Positions 1 to 5,628 of a stretch of 5,628 nucleotides of DNA are shown here, piece after piece. The position numbers were made by a program, and so were the translations under genes. Source of the stretch: Candidatus Pelagibacterales bacterium (GTDB taxonomy: Bacteria; Pseudomonadota; Alphaproteobacteria; Pelagibacterales; AG-422-B15); the NCBI GenBank assembly GCA_016777745.1, contig JADHQX010000095.1:1-5628 (forward strand). The letters are read 5' to 3'. Each line of letters begins with the position of its first letter. Positions within the stretch are counted from its first letter, which is position 1. The notes under the pieces were generated by a model. The model saw only the letters and a program-made list of their open reading frames with translations, ran no database searches and had not been told where the DNA came from.

Positions 1-6
1 AAAGAG

Positions 7-22
7 ATAAGTAATTACTTAT
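7..22. repeat. Perfect 16-bp palindrome near window edge
   Basis: ATAAGTAATTACTTAT reads the same on both strands. As RNA it would form a 6-bp stem (ATAAGT/ACTTAT) with an AATT loop. The flanks add a second matching pair, AAAGA at 1-5 and TCTTT at 25-29, across small unpaired bases. It lies downstream of the carD stop. It could be part of a termination region for carD or for an unseen gene to the left, or a protein-binding site; the sequence does not decide. Confidence 0.5.
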
Positions 23-31
23 AATCTTTAA

Positions 32-69
32 AAGATGCGCTCTTAGTTAAATTGCTAAGGGCGCATTTT
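32..69. terminator. Stem-loop terminator spanning the carD stop codon, possibly bidirectional
   Basis: ATGCGCTCTTAG (35-46) pairs with CTAAGGGCGCAT (55-66) around the 8-base loop TTAAATTG. Read on the plus strand this is 12 pairs with one G-U wobble, extendable to 32-69, followed by TTTTCTATTTT. Read on the minus strand, carD's direction, the wobble becomes a C-A mismatch and the tail is CTTTTAAAG, a weaker U-tract. The carD stop TAA lies in the loop and the last carD codons form one arm. It probably ends carD transcription. The better plus-strand version suggests it may also serve a convergent gene outside the window. Confidence 0.7.
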
Positions 70-964
70 CTATTTTATCTCTACCAAGTAGTTTATCTAC
101 TTTCTTCTTACCAGCTTCATCAGTAATTTTTAAACTTACGATAATCTCTTTTAATAGTCTGCCGTAGGCTAATTCAAATAATTGACGCTCACTATAAGAT
201 TGCTCAGCCTGGCTATCTGCTCTATTCAGATCTCTAACAACTTCGGCTATTTGCTCTATATCACCAGAGTTAATCTTCTGATCATATTCTTGCGCTCTTC
301 TACTCCACATAGTTCGTTTAATTTTTGGTTTTTCAGTGAGAATCTTAAAAATTGTTTGAATTTTTCCAGGTCTTGAAACTTTTCTTAAGTTATTAAGTTT
401 GGTTTTATCAACTGGAACTCTTACAAGCATATCCATGTTTGGAAACTCTATCACATACATTTCTAGTTTTTGCCCAACTACTTCTCTTTTTTCAATATCG
501 GTAACTTGTCCAACACCATGAGTCGGATAAACTACATAGTCTTTTGTGCTAAATATTTTTTTAACCTTTTTTTCTTTGATATCCTTGATCTCTAAAACTT
601 TTTTAGTTTTTTTAGCTTGCCAGTGACTAGGATTTAAATGAGTACGTTTGTGCTGAACTCCTGGAAGAGAAATAATTCTTTTTTTCTTAGCTTTAACAAT
701 GACAATTTCCTTTTTCTTACTTTTTTCAACTTTGACTTTTTTCTTAGCTACTTTTTTCTTAGCTACTTTTTTCTTAGCTACCTTTTTCTTAGCTACTTTT
801 TTCTTAGCTACCTTTTTCTTAGCTACTTTTTTCTTAGCTACTTTTTTCTTAACAACTGTCTCTGGAGAGACTTTTTTCTTAGAAGATTTTTTAATGACTA
901 CCTTTTTTTTAGCAACTTTCTTAGAAATTTTCTTTTTAGCTTTGTTTATTTGTTCTTTTTTCAT
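47..964 (-). CDS. carD: CarD family RNA polymerase-binding transcription regulator with lysine-repeat N-terminal extension
   Basis: 305 residues. The C-terminal part (about 139-295) is a complete CarD/CdnL protein. It has a Tudor-like RNA polymerase beta-binding domain (FSTKDYVVYPTHGVGQV from 139, VRVPVDK at 181-187) and then the helical DNA-binding domain with MWSRRAQEYDQKINSGD (219-235) and QSYSERQLFE. W220 matches the wedge tryptophan that CarD proteins insert at the upstream edge of the promoter bubble. Known family role: binds RNA polymerase and stabilises open complexes. Residues 1-137 are additional, since CarD proteins are usually about 160-170 residues. This part is very lysine-rich, with seven KKKVA units at 39-73, and resembles histone H1-like tails; nonspecific nucleic-acid binding is inference. 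The start is ATG with GGGG 5 bases upstream. It lies 14 bases downstream of fdxA, so is probably cotranscribed with it. Confidence 0.93.
   Translation of the reverse strand: MKKEQINKAKKKISKKVAKKKVVIKKSSKKKVSPETVVKKKVAKKKVAKKKVAKKKVAKKKVAKKKVAKKKVAKKKVKVEKSKKKEIVIVKAKKKRIISLPGVQHKRTHLNPSHWQAKKTKKVLEIKDIKEKKVKKIFSTKDYVVYPTHGVGQVTDIEKREVVGQKLEMYVIEFPNMDMLVRVPVDKTKLNNLRKVSRPGKIQTIFKILTEKPKIKRTMWSRRAQEYDQKINSGDIEQIAEVVRDLNRADSQAEQSYSERQLFELAYGRLLKEIIVSLKITDEAGKKKVDKLLGRDKIENAPLAI
746..850 (-). repeat. Seven tandem 15-bp units encoding (KKKVA)7 in carD
   Basis: On the coding strand the unit is AAGAAAAAAGTAGCT, encoding KKKVA. Seven in-frame copies lie end to end. The only difference is a silent AAA/AAG change in the third lysine codon, in the third and fifth units counted from the left of the plus strand. 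A degenerate eighth unit (KKKVK) occupies 731-745, and looser lysine/valine motifs continue toward the carD start. The near-identity at DNA level points to recent expansion by slippage or unequal recombination, so copy number may vary between strains. Confidence 0.95.
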
Positions 965-978
965 ATTTACCCCAATTA

Positions 979-1308
979 TTATTTTATATTTTCTGAAAAG
1001 TATTTATTAAATTTATTGTTTTCATTTTCATGTTCATTTGCCTTAGGAAGAGGGTCTTTGCTTTCAGTTATATTGGGCCATTCCCTTGAATATTTATCAT
1101 TTAATTCAAGCCAATCTGCAGCTCCTTCTTCTGTATCTGAGACAATCGCATCGACAGGACACTCTGGCTCACAAACACCACAATCTATACACTCATCTGG
1201 ATTTATTACGAGCATATTCTCCCCTTCATAAAAGCAATCAACAGGACAAACATCTACACAATCAGTGTGTTTACACTTTATACATTTATCATTAACTATG
1301 TATGTCAT
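979..1308 (-). CDS. fdxA: FdxA-type 7Fe ferredoxin ([3Fe-4S][4Fe-4S])
   Basis: 109 residues, the normal FdxA length, with the classic opening [17 protein letters not shown]. It is a small soluble cytoplasmic electron carrier. Cysteines are at 9, 12, 17, 21, 25, 40, 43, 46 and 50. Compared with Azotobacter ferredoxin I, shifted by one residue, C9, C17 and C50 should bind the 3Fe-4S cluster and C21, C40, C43 and C46 the 4Fe-4S cluster, leaving C12 and C25 free. The C-terminal half (about 60-109) is the usual acidic, cysteine-free tail. The ATG lies inside the end of the upstream TerB gene (17-base overlap, different frame), which suggests translational coupling. It ends in tandem stops (TAATAA) 14 bases before carD. 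An fdxA-carD neighbourhood is common in Alphaproteobacteria. The redox partner cannot be told from the sequence. Confidence 0.95.
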   Translation of the reverse strand: MTYIVNDKCIKCKHTDCVDVCPVDCFYEGENMLVINPDECIDCGVCEPECPVDAIVSDTEEGAADWLELNDKYSREWPNITESKDPLPKANEHENENNKFNKYFSENIK

Positions 1309-1741
1309 TGGTCAGTTTATTTTTTATATTCCCTATGTCTTTATCCTGTAAATACAAAAGACCACTTAATCGTCTAACTAAATTTTCTTCATAATTATCT
1401 ATAATACCATCTGCCATAACAATTTTCCAAATCAGCTCAATAATCTTTAACTTTTCCTCTTCATTTAACAGCTTGTTTAAAGATCTTGTAAATTGCTGTA
1501 AATCATTTGCTTCATTTTCAATTTTTTCAGCAGCCTTGAATAAATCATCTGTACTTTCACTTGATAATGAGAAATAATTTTTAATTAAGTTATGGATTTC
1601 AATTCTTTCCGATTCATCAAAATTTCCATCATATTTTGCTGTTGAAATTAGTAGTGCCACTACTGCAATTTTTTCAGAATCAAAACTTATCTCAGTTAAA
1701 TCAGTTTTTTTATCAAAAAAAGTCTTTAAATTATCAAACAT
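1292..1741 (-). CDS. TerB-domain (tellurite resistance TerB-like) protein
   Basis: 149 residues, all-helical in appearance, with no signal peptide or membrane segment, so probably cytoplasmic. The TerB fold shows as two related acidic motifs: [19 protein letters not shown] (35-53) and [21 protein letters not shown] (109-129). In the family these contribute acidic residues to a metal-binding helical bundle. Here D38, D42, E45 and D111, E118, E119 are candidates. The family was named after tellurite operons, but stand-alone TerB proteins like this one are widespread, and I would not infer tellurite resistance because no other ter gene is present. It is the first gene of the minus-strand group TerB-fdxA-carD and overlaps the fdxA start. 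The upstream AGAG is a weak ribosome binding site. The family call is fairly secure; the function is unknown. Confidence 0.82.
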   Translation of the reverse strand: MFDNLKTFFDKKTDLTEISFDSEKIAVVALLISTAKYDGNFDESERIEIHNLIKNYFSLSSESTDDLFKAAEKIENEANDLQQFTRSLNKLLNEEEKLKIIELIWKIVMADGIIDNYEENLVRRLSGLLYLQDKDIGNIKNKLTNDIHS

Positions 1742-1778
1742 TTTGCTCTATTAAATTGTATAGGTGGTATTATTTGTT

Positions 1779-1806
1779 ACTATATATAGCATAAAGAATA
1801 GAACAA
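1779..1806 (-). promoter_or_regulatory. Possible sigma-70-type promoter for TerB-fdxA-carD
   Basis: On the minus strand, TTGTTC (1806-1801) and TATAGT (1784-1779) are separated by 16 bases and lie about 40 bases upstream of the TerB gene start. The -10 matches the consensus at 5 of 6 positions, the -35 at only 3 of 6. In such AT-rich DNA matches like this arise easily by chance, so this is only a candidate. Confidence 0.28.
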
Positions 1807-1834
1807 ATCAGGTAGAAATGATGATCGAATCGTT

Positions 1835-1847
1835 AACATCGGATGTT
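1835..1847. promoter_or_regulatory. Inverted repeat AACATC-G-GATGTT, possible operator
   Basis: Perfect 6-base arms flank a single central G in the middle of the divergent intergenic region. It is the least AT-rich part of that region and makes a plausible binding site for a dimeric regulator acting on the TerB group, scpA, or both. The arms are too close for an RNA hairpin. No regulator can be named from the sequence. Confidence 0.35.
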
Positions 1848-1922
1848 CCTTTAATATTCTAATACACAATATATTTAATAAACTATATAGAACAATATAT
1901 CAATATTCCATATAAAGGCAAA

Positions 1923-4073
1923 ATGACAAAAGATAAAAGCAAAAGATTAAGTGATTGGGAAAAAAAATTTACTAAAGAAGTAAAAATTGAGACTTCTCAG
2001 GAGTTCTTTCATGAAACCGATGAAGGTATAAATATTAACCCATTATATACTCAAGAAGATCTATTAGATTACACTTTTAATGATATTAATACTCTACCGG
2101 GTGAATGGCCTTATACTCGTGGACCAAAAGCATCCATGTATACGAATAGACCGTGGACAGTAAGACAATATGCTGGTTTTTCAACCGCAGAAGAGTCAAA
2201 TAAATTTTATAAAAAAAATCTTGAAGCGGGACAAATGGGTCTCTCAGTTGCTTTTGATTTACCAACTCATAGAGGTTACGATTCTGATGATGAATTAGTT
2301 ATGGGGGATGTTGGAAAAGCAGGTGTAGCAATTGATAGCGTAGAAGATATGAAAATTTTGTTTGATGGAATTCCATTAGACAAGATGTCAGTTTCGATGA
2401 CTATGAACGGAGCTGTTCTCCCTGTACTTGCCGCATTTATTGTTGCTGGTGAAGAACAAGGTCTGGATAAAAAGGTTTTATCTGGAACAATTCAAAATGA
2501 TATTTTAAAAGAATTTATGGTCCGCAATACTTATATATATCCACCCGAACCCTCAATGAGATTGGTGGCTGACATAATTGAATATACTGCCAGAGAAATG
2601 CCAAAATTCAATTCAATTTCTATATCTGGATATCACATGCAGGAAGCAGGAGCTAATAATGTTCAAGAGTTAGCTTTTACATTAGCTGATGGCATGGAAT
2701 ACGTAAGGGCAGCATTGTCTAAAGGATTGGCAGTTGATGATTTTGCGCCAAGACTTTCATTCTTTTTTGCAATAGGAACTGATTTTTTTATGGAGATTGC
2801 AAAACTTAGAGCCGCTAGAACTTTATGGGCTAAAATTATGAAAGATTTTGGAGCTACTAATGAAAAGTCTTTAACATTAAGAACTCATTGCCAAACATCA
2901 GGTGTCTCTTTGACTGAAAAAGACCCATACAACAACATTGTTAGAACCTCTTATGAAGCTTTATCTGCTGTATTGGGAGGAACTCAAAGTTTACATACTA
3001 ATTCATTTGATGAAGCAATTGCTTTACCAACAGAGTTTTCATCAAGAATTGCAAGAAATACTCAGTTAATTCTTCAAAATGAAACTGGTGTGACAAATAC
3101 TGTTGACCCATTAGCTGGGTCATACTTTGTAGAAAAATTAACTGAAGATATGTGCTCTGCTGCTTGGAAAATTATTGAAGAAGTCGAGGAACTAGGTGGA
3201 ATGACAAAAGCAGTTGCAGCTGGAATGCCAAAGCTTAGCATTGAAGAGTCAGCCACGAAAAAACAAGCAAAGATTGATAGTGGTAAACAAGTAGTGGTTG
3301 GAGTTAATAAGTTCAAAAACCCCAAAGAGCCTAAGATTGATGTTTTAGTTATTGATAACGAAAAAGTTAGGGAAGATCAGATAATAAAAATTACTAATCT
3401 TAAAAAGAACAGAAATCCTAAAGATTTAGAAGATTGTCTTAGTAGAATTACTGATATGGCAAAAAATAATTCTGGTAATTTATTGGCTCTCAGCATTGAA
3501 GCAATTAGAGCTAGAGCAACTGTAGGTGAGGTGTCAAAAGCATTAGAAGATGCTTTTGGGCGACACTATGCTACAAATGTGGGTGTTTCAGGAGTCTACG
3601 GAAAGTTTTTTGAGAAAGATGCTAAGTTTATGGATATACAAAATAAAATTAATAATTTTGAAAAAGAAAATGGAAGAAGACCAAGAGTTCTAATTGTGAA
3701 AATGGGACAAGATGGACACGATAGAGGCGCAAAAATTGTTGCTACTTCATTTGCGGACCTGGGATTTGATATTGATATGGGTCCTTTATTCCAATCGCCA
3801 AAAGATGTTGCAAAAGATGCAATTGAAAATGATGTTCATGCTATTGGAGTTTCTACGCTTGCTGCAGGACATAAGACCCTTGTGCCAGAATTAATGAAAA
3901 GTCTTAAAGAGATAGATAAAAATAATAAGATAACAGTATTTGTCGGAGGGGTAATACCAGAACAAGATTACCAATTTTTATATGATAATAATGTTTCAGC
4001 AATTTTTGGTCCAGGGACTAGTATTTTAGATTCTGCTGAAGAAGTAATAAAACTTATATCAAAAAAAGATTAG
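1923..4073 (+). CDS. scpA: Adenosylcobalamin-dependent methylmalonyl-CoA mutase, single-chain
   Basis: 716 residues, full length. It interconverts (R)-methylmalonyl-CoA and succinyl-CoA, the last step feeding propionyl-CoA into the TCA cycle. The N-terminal TIM barrel (about 40-550) keeps the substrate residues: Y83 in [11 protein letters not shown]201 in [12 protein letters not shown], and Y237/H238 in SGYHMQEAG (Propionibacterium Y89, R207, Y243, H244). The C-terminal B12 domain (about 585-715) has [10 protein letters not shown] with K593, D597 and cobalt ligand H599, then STLAAGH (644-650) and GGVIPEQD (675-682). RGPK at 66-69 replaces the RGPY of human and Propionibacterium enzymes; a basic residue also occurs here in E. 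coli Sbm. Both functional domains are on one chain and no separate small subunit is present. AAGG lies 4 bases before the ATG, a short spacing. Ethylmalonyl- or isobutyryl-CoA mutase is less likely because the RQYAGFST and [13 protein letters not shown] blocks are of methylmalonyl type. Confidence 0.97.
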   Translation: MTKDKSKRLSDWEKKFTKEVKIETSQEFFHETDEGININPLYTQEDLLDYTFNDINTLPGEWPYTRGPKASMYTNRPWTVRQYAGFSTAEESNKFYKKNLEAGQMGLSVAFDLPTHRGYDSDDELVMGDVGKAGVAIDSVEDMKILFDGIPLDKMSVSMTMNGAVLPVLAAFIVAGEEQGLDKKVLSGTIQNDILKEFMVRNTYIYPPEPSMRLVADIIEYTAREMPKFNSISISGYHMQEAGANNVQELAFTLADGMEYVRAALSKGLAVDDFAPRLSFFFAIGTDFFMEIAKLRAARTLWAKIMKDFGATNEKSLTLRTHCQTSGVSLTEKDPYNNIVRTSYEALSAVLGGTQSLHTNSFDEAIALPTEFSSRIARNTQLILQNETGVTNTVDPLAGSYFVEKLTEDMCSAAWKIIEEVEELGGMTKAVAAGMPKLSIEESATKKQAKIDSGKQVVVGVNKFKNPKEPKIDVLVIDNEKVREDQIIKITNLKKNRNPKDLEDCLSRITDMAKNNSGNLLALSIEAIRARATVGEVSKALEDAFGRHYATNVGVSGVYGKFFEKDAKFMDIQNKINNFEKENGRRPRVLIVKMGQDGHDRGAKIVATSFADLGFDIDMGPLFQSPKDVAKDAIENDVHAIGVSTLAAGHKTLVPELMKSLKEIDKNNKITVFVGGVIPEQDYQFLYDNNVSAIFGPGTSILDSAEEVIKLISKKD

Positions 4074-4084
4074 CTAGCTTATTT

Positions 4085-5056
4085 ATGCAAGATCTTAAAA
4101 ACAGAATTATAGCAGGAGAGCGTGCCGCAATAGCTAAAGCAATCACTATAGTTGAGTCATCACGAGAAGAAGACATAGCTCTAAGTCATGAACTAATATC
4201 GGAGCTAATAAAGTCACCTGGACACGCTATAAGAGTTGGCTTTTCAGGCCCTCCTGGTGTTGGCAAATCTACATTCATAGAAGCATTTGGATCATACATA
4301 GTAAATAAAGATTTTAAATTAGGAGTACTTGCTATTGATCCTTCTTCAAATTTTACAGGTGGATCTATTTTAGGTGATAAAACCAGAATGAGTGAAATTT
4401 CTAAAAATGAAAATACTTTTATTCGTTCAACACCATCCAGAGGATCTTTAGGTGGTATTGCTGTAGGAACACGGGAAGCAGCAATTATCTTAGATGCTGC
4501 AGGATATGATTATATTTTTATTGAAACTGTAGGAGTTGGACAATCAGAAATAACAGCTGCTAATCTAGTTGATATTTTTACATTAATTGTTGGACCAGGA
4601 TCAGGAGATGAACTTCAGGGAATTAAGAAAGGTATAACAGAGTACGCAGACATGTTTATAGTTAATAAATATGATGGTGATCTAGCTACACAAGCATCAA
4701 AAACTGCTTCAGATTATAAATCTGCTTTAAGCTTTTATAGTAAAAATAGTGATGATATTGAAACTCAAGTAGTTTTAGTTTCTTCAATTGAAAATAAAGG
4801 TATGGATACAGTACTTGATACCTTTGATAAGATTGTTGAATTTAATAAGGCCAATAATAGATTCAAGACGAGAAGAGAAAGTCAATTGGCATATTGGCTT
4901 GAAGAAGAAGTTCGTAATAAAATCTTGCTTCGATTAAGTCGAGAGCAAGGCATTCCTGAATTAATTGAGAGCGAAGTTCAGAGTATAATTAGAGGTAAAA
5001 CTGGATTTTATTCTGCATCTAAGAACATTATTGATACATTTCTTGGTAAAAAATAA
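4085..5056 (+). CDS. meaB: MeaB/ArgK-type G3E GTPase, methylmalonyl-CoA mutase chaperone
   Basis: 323 residues, normal for MeaB (bacterial counterpart of human MMAA). Family role: binds methylmalonyl-CoA mutase, gates adenosylcobalamin loading by GTP hydrolysis and protects the enzyme from inactivation. Visible motifs in order: Walker A GPPGVGKS (55-62), AIDPSS with D85, STPSRGSLGGIA (115-126), the G3 block ETVGVGQSE (147-155), and the guanine-specificity motif NKYD (194-197), where the family usually has NKAD. The C-terminal helices after about 260 correspond to the dimerisation arm. It starts 11 bases after the scpA stop with no clear Shine-Dalgarno sequence, so it is almost certainly cotranscribed and probably coupled with scpA. 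The old name ArgK (arginine transport kinase) is misleading here, given the adjacent mutase. Confidence 0.96.
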   Translation: MQDLKNRIIAGERAAIAKAITIVESSREEDIALSHELISELIKSPGHAIRVGFSGPPGVGKSTFIEAFGSYIVNKDFKLGVLAIDPSSNFTGGSILGDKTRMSEISKNENTFIRSTPSRGSLGGIAVGTREAAIILDAAGYDYIFIETVGVGQSEITAANLVDIFTLIVGPGSGDELQGIKKGITEYADMFIVNKYDGDLATQASKTASDYKSALSFYSKNSDDIETQVVLVSSIENKGMDTVLDTFDKIVEFNKANNRFKTRRESQLAYWLEEEVRNKILLRLSREQGIPELIESEVQSIIRGKTGFYSASKNIIDTFLGKK

Positions 5057-5063
5057 CTATATA

Positions 5064-5092
5064 TTGACATATCCTCATTCAATCATTATTAA
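5064..5092 (+). promoter_or_regulatory. Candidate rpmB promoter giving a nearly leaderless transcript
   Basis: A perfect TTGACA (5064-5069) is followed after exactly 17 bases by TATTAA (5087-5092; 4 of 6 to consensus). Transcription would start near 5099-5100, two or three bases before the rpmB ATG at 5102. No Shine-Dalgarno sequence is visible in the 45-base gap after meaB, which fits a nearly leaderless mRNA. Readthrough from scpA-meaB is also possible because no terminator follows meaB. Confidence 0.5.
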
Positions 5093-5101
5093 CCATCATC
5101 T

Positions 5102-5389
5102 ATGACAAGAGCATGCGATCTAACAGGAAAAAAAGTACAGTTTGGCCATAACGTGAGTAAAGCCAATAATAAGACTAAACGTAAGTTTATTCCAAATATT
5201 CAATCTGTAACTTTTAGAAGTGAAATTTTGAATAAAAATGTAAGACTTTCAGTAGCTGCCTCTTCAATTAGAACAGTTGCTAAATATGGCAGTATTGATG
5301 AGTATCTGCTCAAGGTTAAAAATAATAAACTTTCTCAAAAAGCTAAAGTAGTTAGAAAAAGTTTGCTAAAAAAAACTGCTGTTGCTTAA
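5102..5389 (+). CDS. rpmB: 50S ribosomal protein L28
   Basis: 95 residues. The opening MTRACDLTGKKVQFGHNVSKANNKTKRKF is the L28 signature, followed by the conserved region with RLSVAASSIRTVAKYG (48-63) and a basic C-terminal tail (KAKVVRKSLLKK). It is a structural component of the large ribosomal subunit. The length of about 95 is the longer form usual in Alphaproteobacteria. Only one cysteine (C5) is present, so this is the zinc-free version without paired CXXC motifs. The start is fixed by homology: the protein begins directly at the L28 signature. It follows meaB by 45 bases and probably has its own promoter. It is convergent with cobT, with 3 bases between the stop codons, an arrangement familiar in Alphaproteobacteria. 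Confidence 0.96.
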   Translation: MTRACDLTGKKVQFGHNVSKANNKTKRKFIPNIQSVTFRSEILNKNVRLSVAASSIRTVAKYGSIDEYLLKVKNNKLSQKAKVVRKSLLKKTAVA

Positions 5390-5416
5390 GTCTTAACTTA
5401 AAATATTCTTTTTTTT
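5386..5416. terminator. Short AT-rich hairpin at the convergent rpmB/cobT ends
   Basis: TTAAGT (5386-5391) and ACTTAA (5396-5401) form a 6-bp stem with a CTTA loop that contains both genes' stop regions. On the plus strand it is followed by an eight-T run (5409-5416). On the minus strand, the A run inside the end of rpmB (about 5368-5375) supplies a U-tract for cobT. The stem is short and weak, so termination strength is uncertain. Confidence 0.42.
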
Positions 5417-5628
5417 AATTGGATATTCTTCAAAAAGATCAACCAACTGCTCTGTCATAACATCGGCTAATTGCTCCGCATCTACAATTGTAACAGCTTT
5501 TTTGTAGTATCTCGTCACATCATGTCCTATTCCAACCGCAAGCAGCTGAACATCAGATTTATTTTCTATCCAATTAATCGCACCTCTTAAATGTTTTTCA
5601 AGATAGTTTCCCGAGTTTACAGACAGTG
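5393..5628 (-). CDS. cobT: Cobaltochelatase CobT subunit, C-terminal fragment (runs off the right edge)
   Basis: The last 77 residues are in the window, from [17 protein letters not shown] to the end [10 protein letters not shown]. The block [41 protein letters not shown] is diagnostic for the C-terminal von Willebrand A-type domain of CobT. With CobN and CobS, CobT forms the ATP-dependent aerobic cobaltochelatase that inserts cobalt into hydrogenobyrinate a,c-diamide during B12 synthesis. CobT is the non-catalytic partner of the AAA+ subunit CobS. The start and most of the gene lie beyond 5628. The stop TAA is at 5395-5393, facing rpmB. CobT alone does not prove complete B12 synthesis, because CobN and CobS cannot be seen here. 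Confidence 0.9.
   Translation of the reverse strand, partial: LSVNSGNYLEKHLRGAINWIENKSDVQLLAVGIGHDVTRYYKKAVTIVDAEQLADVMTEQLVDLFEEYPIKKKNILS

Larger units (their letters stand above)
1742..1922. other. Divergent intergenic region between the TerB gene and scpA
   Basis: This 181-base, very AT-rich stretch separates the two divergent transcription units and must hold the promoters for both. It contains a weak minus-strand promoter candidate, a 13-base inverted repeat, and two copies of ACAATATAT (1866-1874 and 1892-1900) spaced 26 bases apart. I see no convincing -35/-10 pair for scpA. I also see no cobalamin riboswitch: there is no B12-box-like conserved sequence and the region is short. No open frame here looks coding. 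Confidence 0.7.

Noticed and set aside
746..850. Tandem repeats as a CRISPR or minisatellite locus
   Set aside because: The units abut with no spacers and keep the carD frame, so this is a coding repeat.
638..1231. Long plus-strand open frames rich in FFLSY or FFLAT repeats opposite carD and fdxA, resembling membrane proteins
   Set aside because: They are the antisense readings of the lysine-repeat tract of carD and of fdxA. The hydrophobic repeats come from complementing AAA/AAG codons, and the minus-strand proteins have clear family matches.
1292..1741. A tellurite resistance locus
   Set aside because: Only a stand-alone TerB domain is present, with no TerC, TerD, TerZ or related gene nearby. 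Such proteins are common without this phenotype.
1742..1922. Cobalamin riboswitch upstream of scpA
   Set aside because: The region is only 181 bases, is very AT-rich, and shows no B12-box-like conserved sequence or multi-stem structure. Mutase genes that use B12 are also not typical riboswitch targets.
1923..1952. RGPK (66-69 of the protein) as an unusual substrate-specificity change from RGPY
   Set aside because: E. coli Sbm has arginine at the same position, so a basic residue is a normal variant among bacterial single-chain enzymes.
3074..3325. Minus-strand open frame of 83 codons inside scpA
   Set aside because: It lies wholly within the conserved mutase frame and its translation looks like no family; it is a shadow.
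1923..4073. scpA as an ethylmalonyl- or isobutyryl-CoA mutase
   Set aside because: The N-terminal RGPxASMY...[13 protein letters not shown] block and the [13 protein letters not shown] block are of methylmalonyl-CoA mutase type, and the protein aligns by eye along its length with E. coli Sbm and human MUT.

Overview
The window is AT-rich (about one-third G+C by eye) and densely coded. It reads as an ordinary chromosomal segment of a low-GC alphaproteobacterium, most likely a streamlined or marine-type lineage. The evidence is the gene content and protein types: a CarD regulator next to an FdxA-type 7Fe ferredoxin, an alphaproteobacterial-looking single-chain methylmalonyl-CoA mutase with its MeaB GTPase, and a convergent rpmB/cobT pair. 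That last neighbourhood is familiar in Alphaproteobacteria. The taxonomic placement is inference from these features, not from any search.

Layout. Left block, minus strand, transcribed right to left: a TerB-domain protein, ferredoxin fdxA (its start overlaps the TerB gene by 17 bases), then carD 14 bases downstream. carD encodes a normal CarD core behind a long lysine-rich N-terminal extension built on seven near-identical 15-bp units. Its stop codon lies in the loop of a strong stem-loop, and a second palindrome sits at the window edge. A 181-base divergent intergenic region follows. Right block, plus strand: scpA (methylmalonyl-CoA mutase), meaB 11 bases later, then rpmB (ribosomal protein L28) behind what may be its own promoter. 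At the right edge the 3' end of cobT runs on the minus strand and meets rpmB tail to tail with 3 bases between the stop codons.

How the genes work together. ScpA interconverts (R)-methylmalonyl-CoA and succinyl-CoA using adenosylcobalamin, and MeaB is the G-protein chaperone that loads and protects that cofactor. Together they feed propionyl-CoA carbon, from odd-chain fatty acids, branched amino acids or propionate, into the TCA cycle. CobT belongs to the aerobic cobaltochelatase, so the window holds both a B12 user and a piece of B12-type synthesis, but no B12 riboswitch is visible. The left operon combines electron transfer (FdxA), RNA polymerase regulation (CarD) and a TerB protein of unknown role.

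I found no mobile element, CRISPR array, tRNA or rRNA and no clearly new system. The most distinctive items are the repeat-built lysine tail on CarD, a candidate nearly leaderless rpmB transcript, and two small hairpins sharing the arms TAAGT/ACTTA at the two gene ends.
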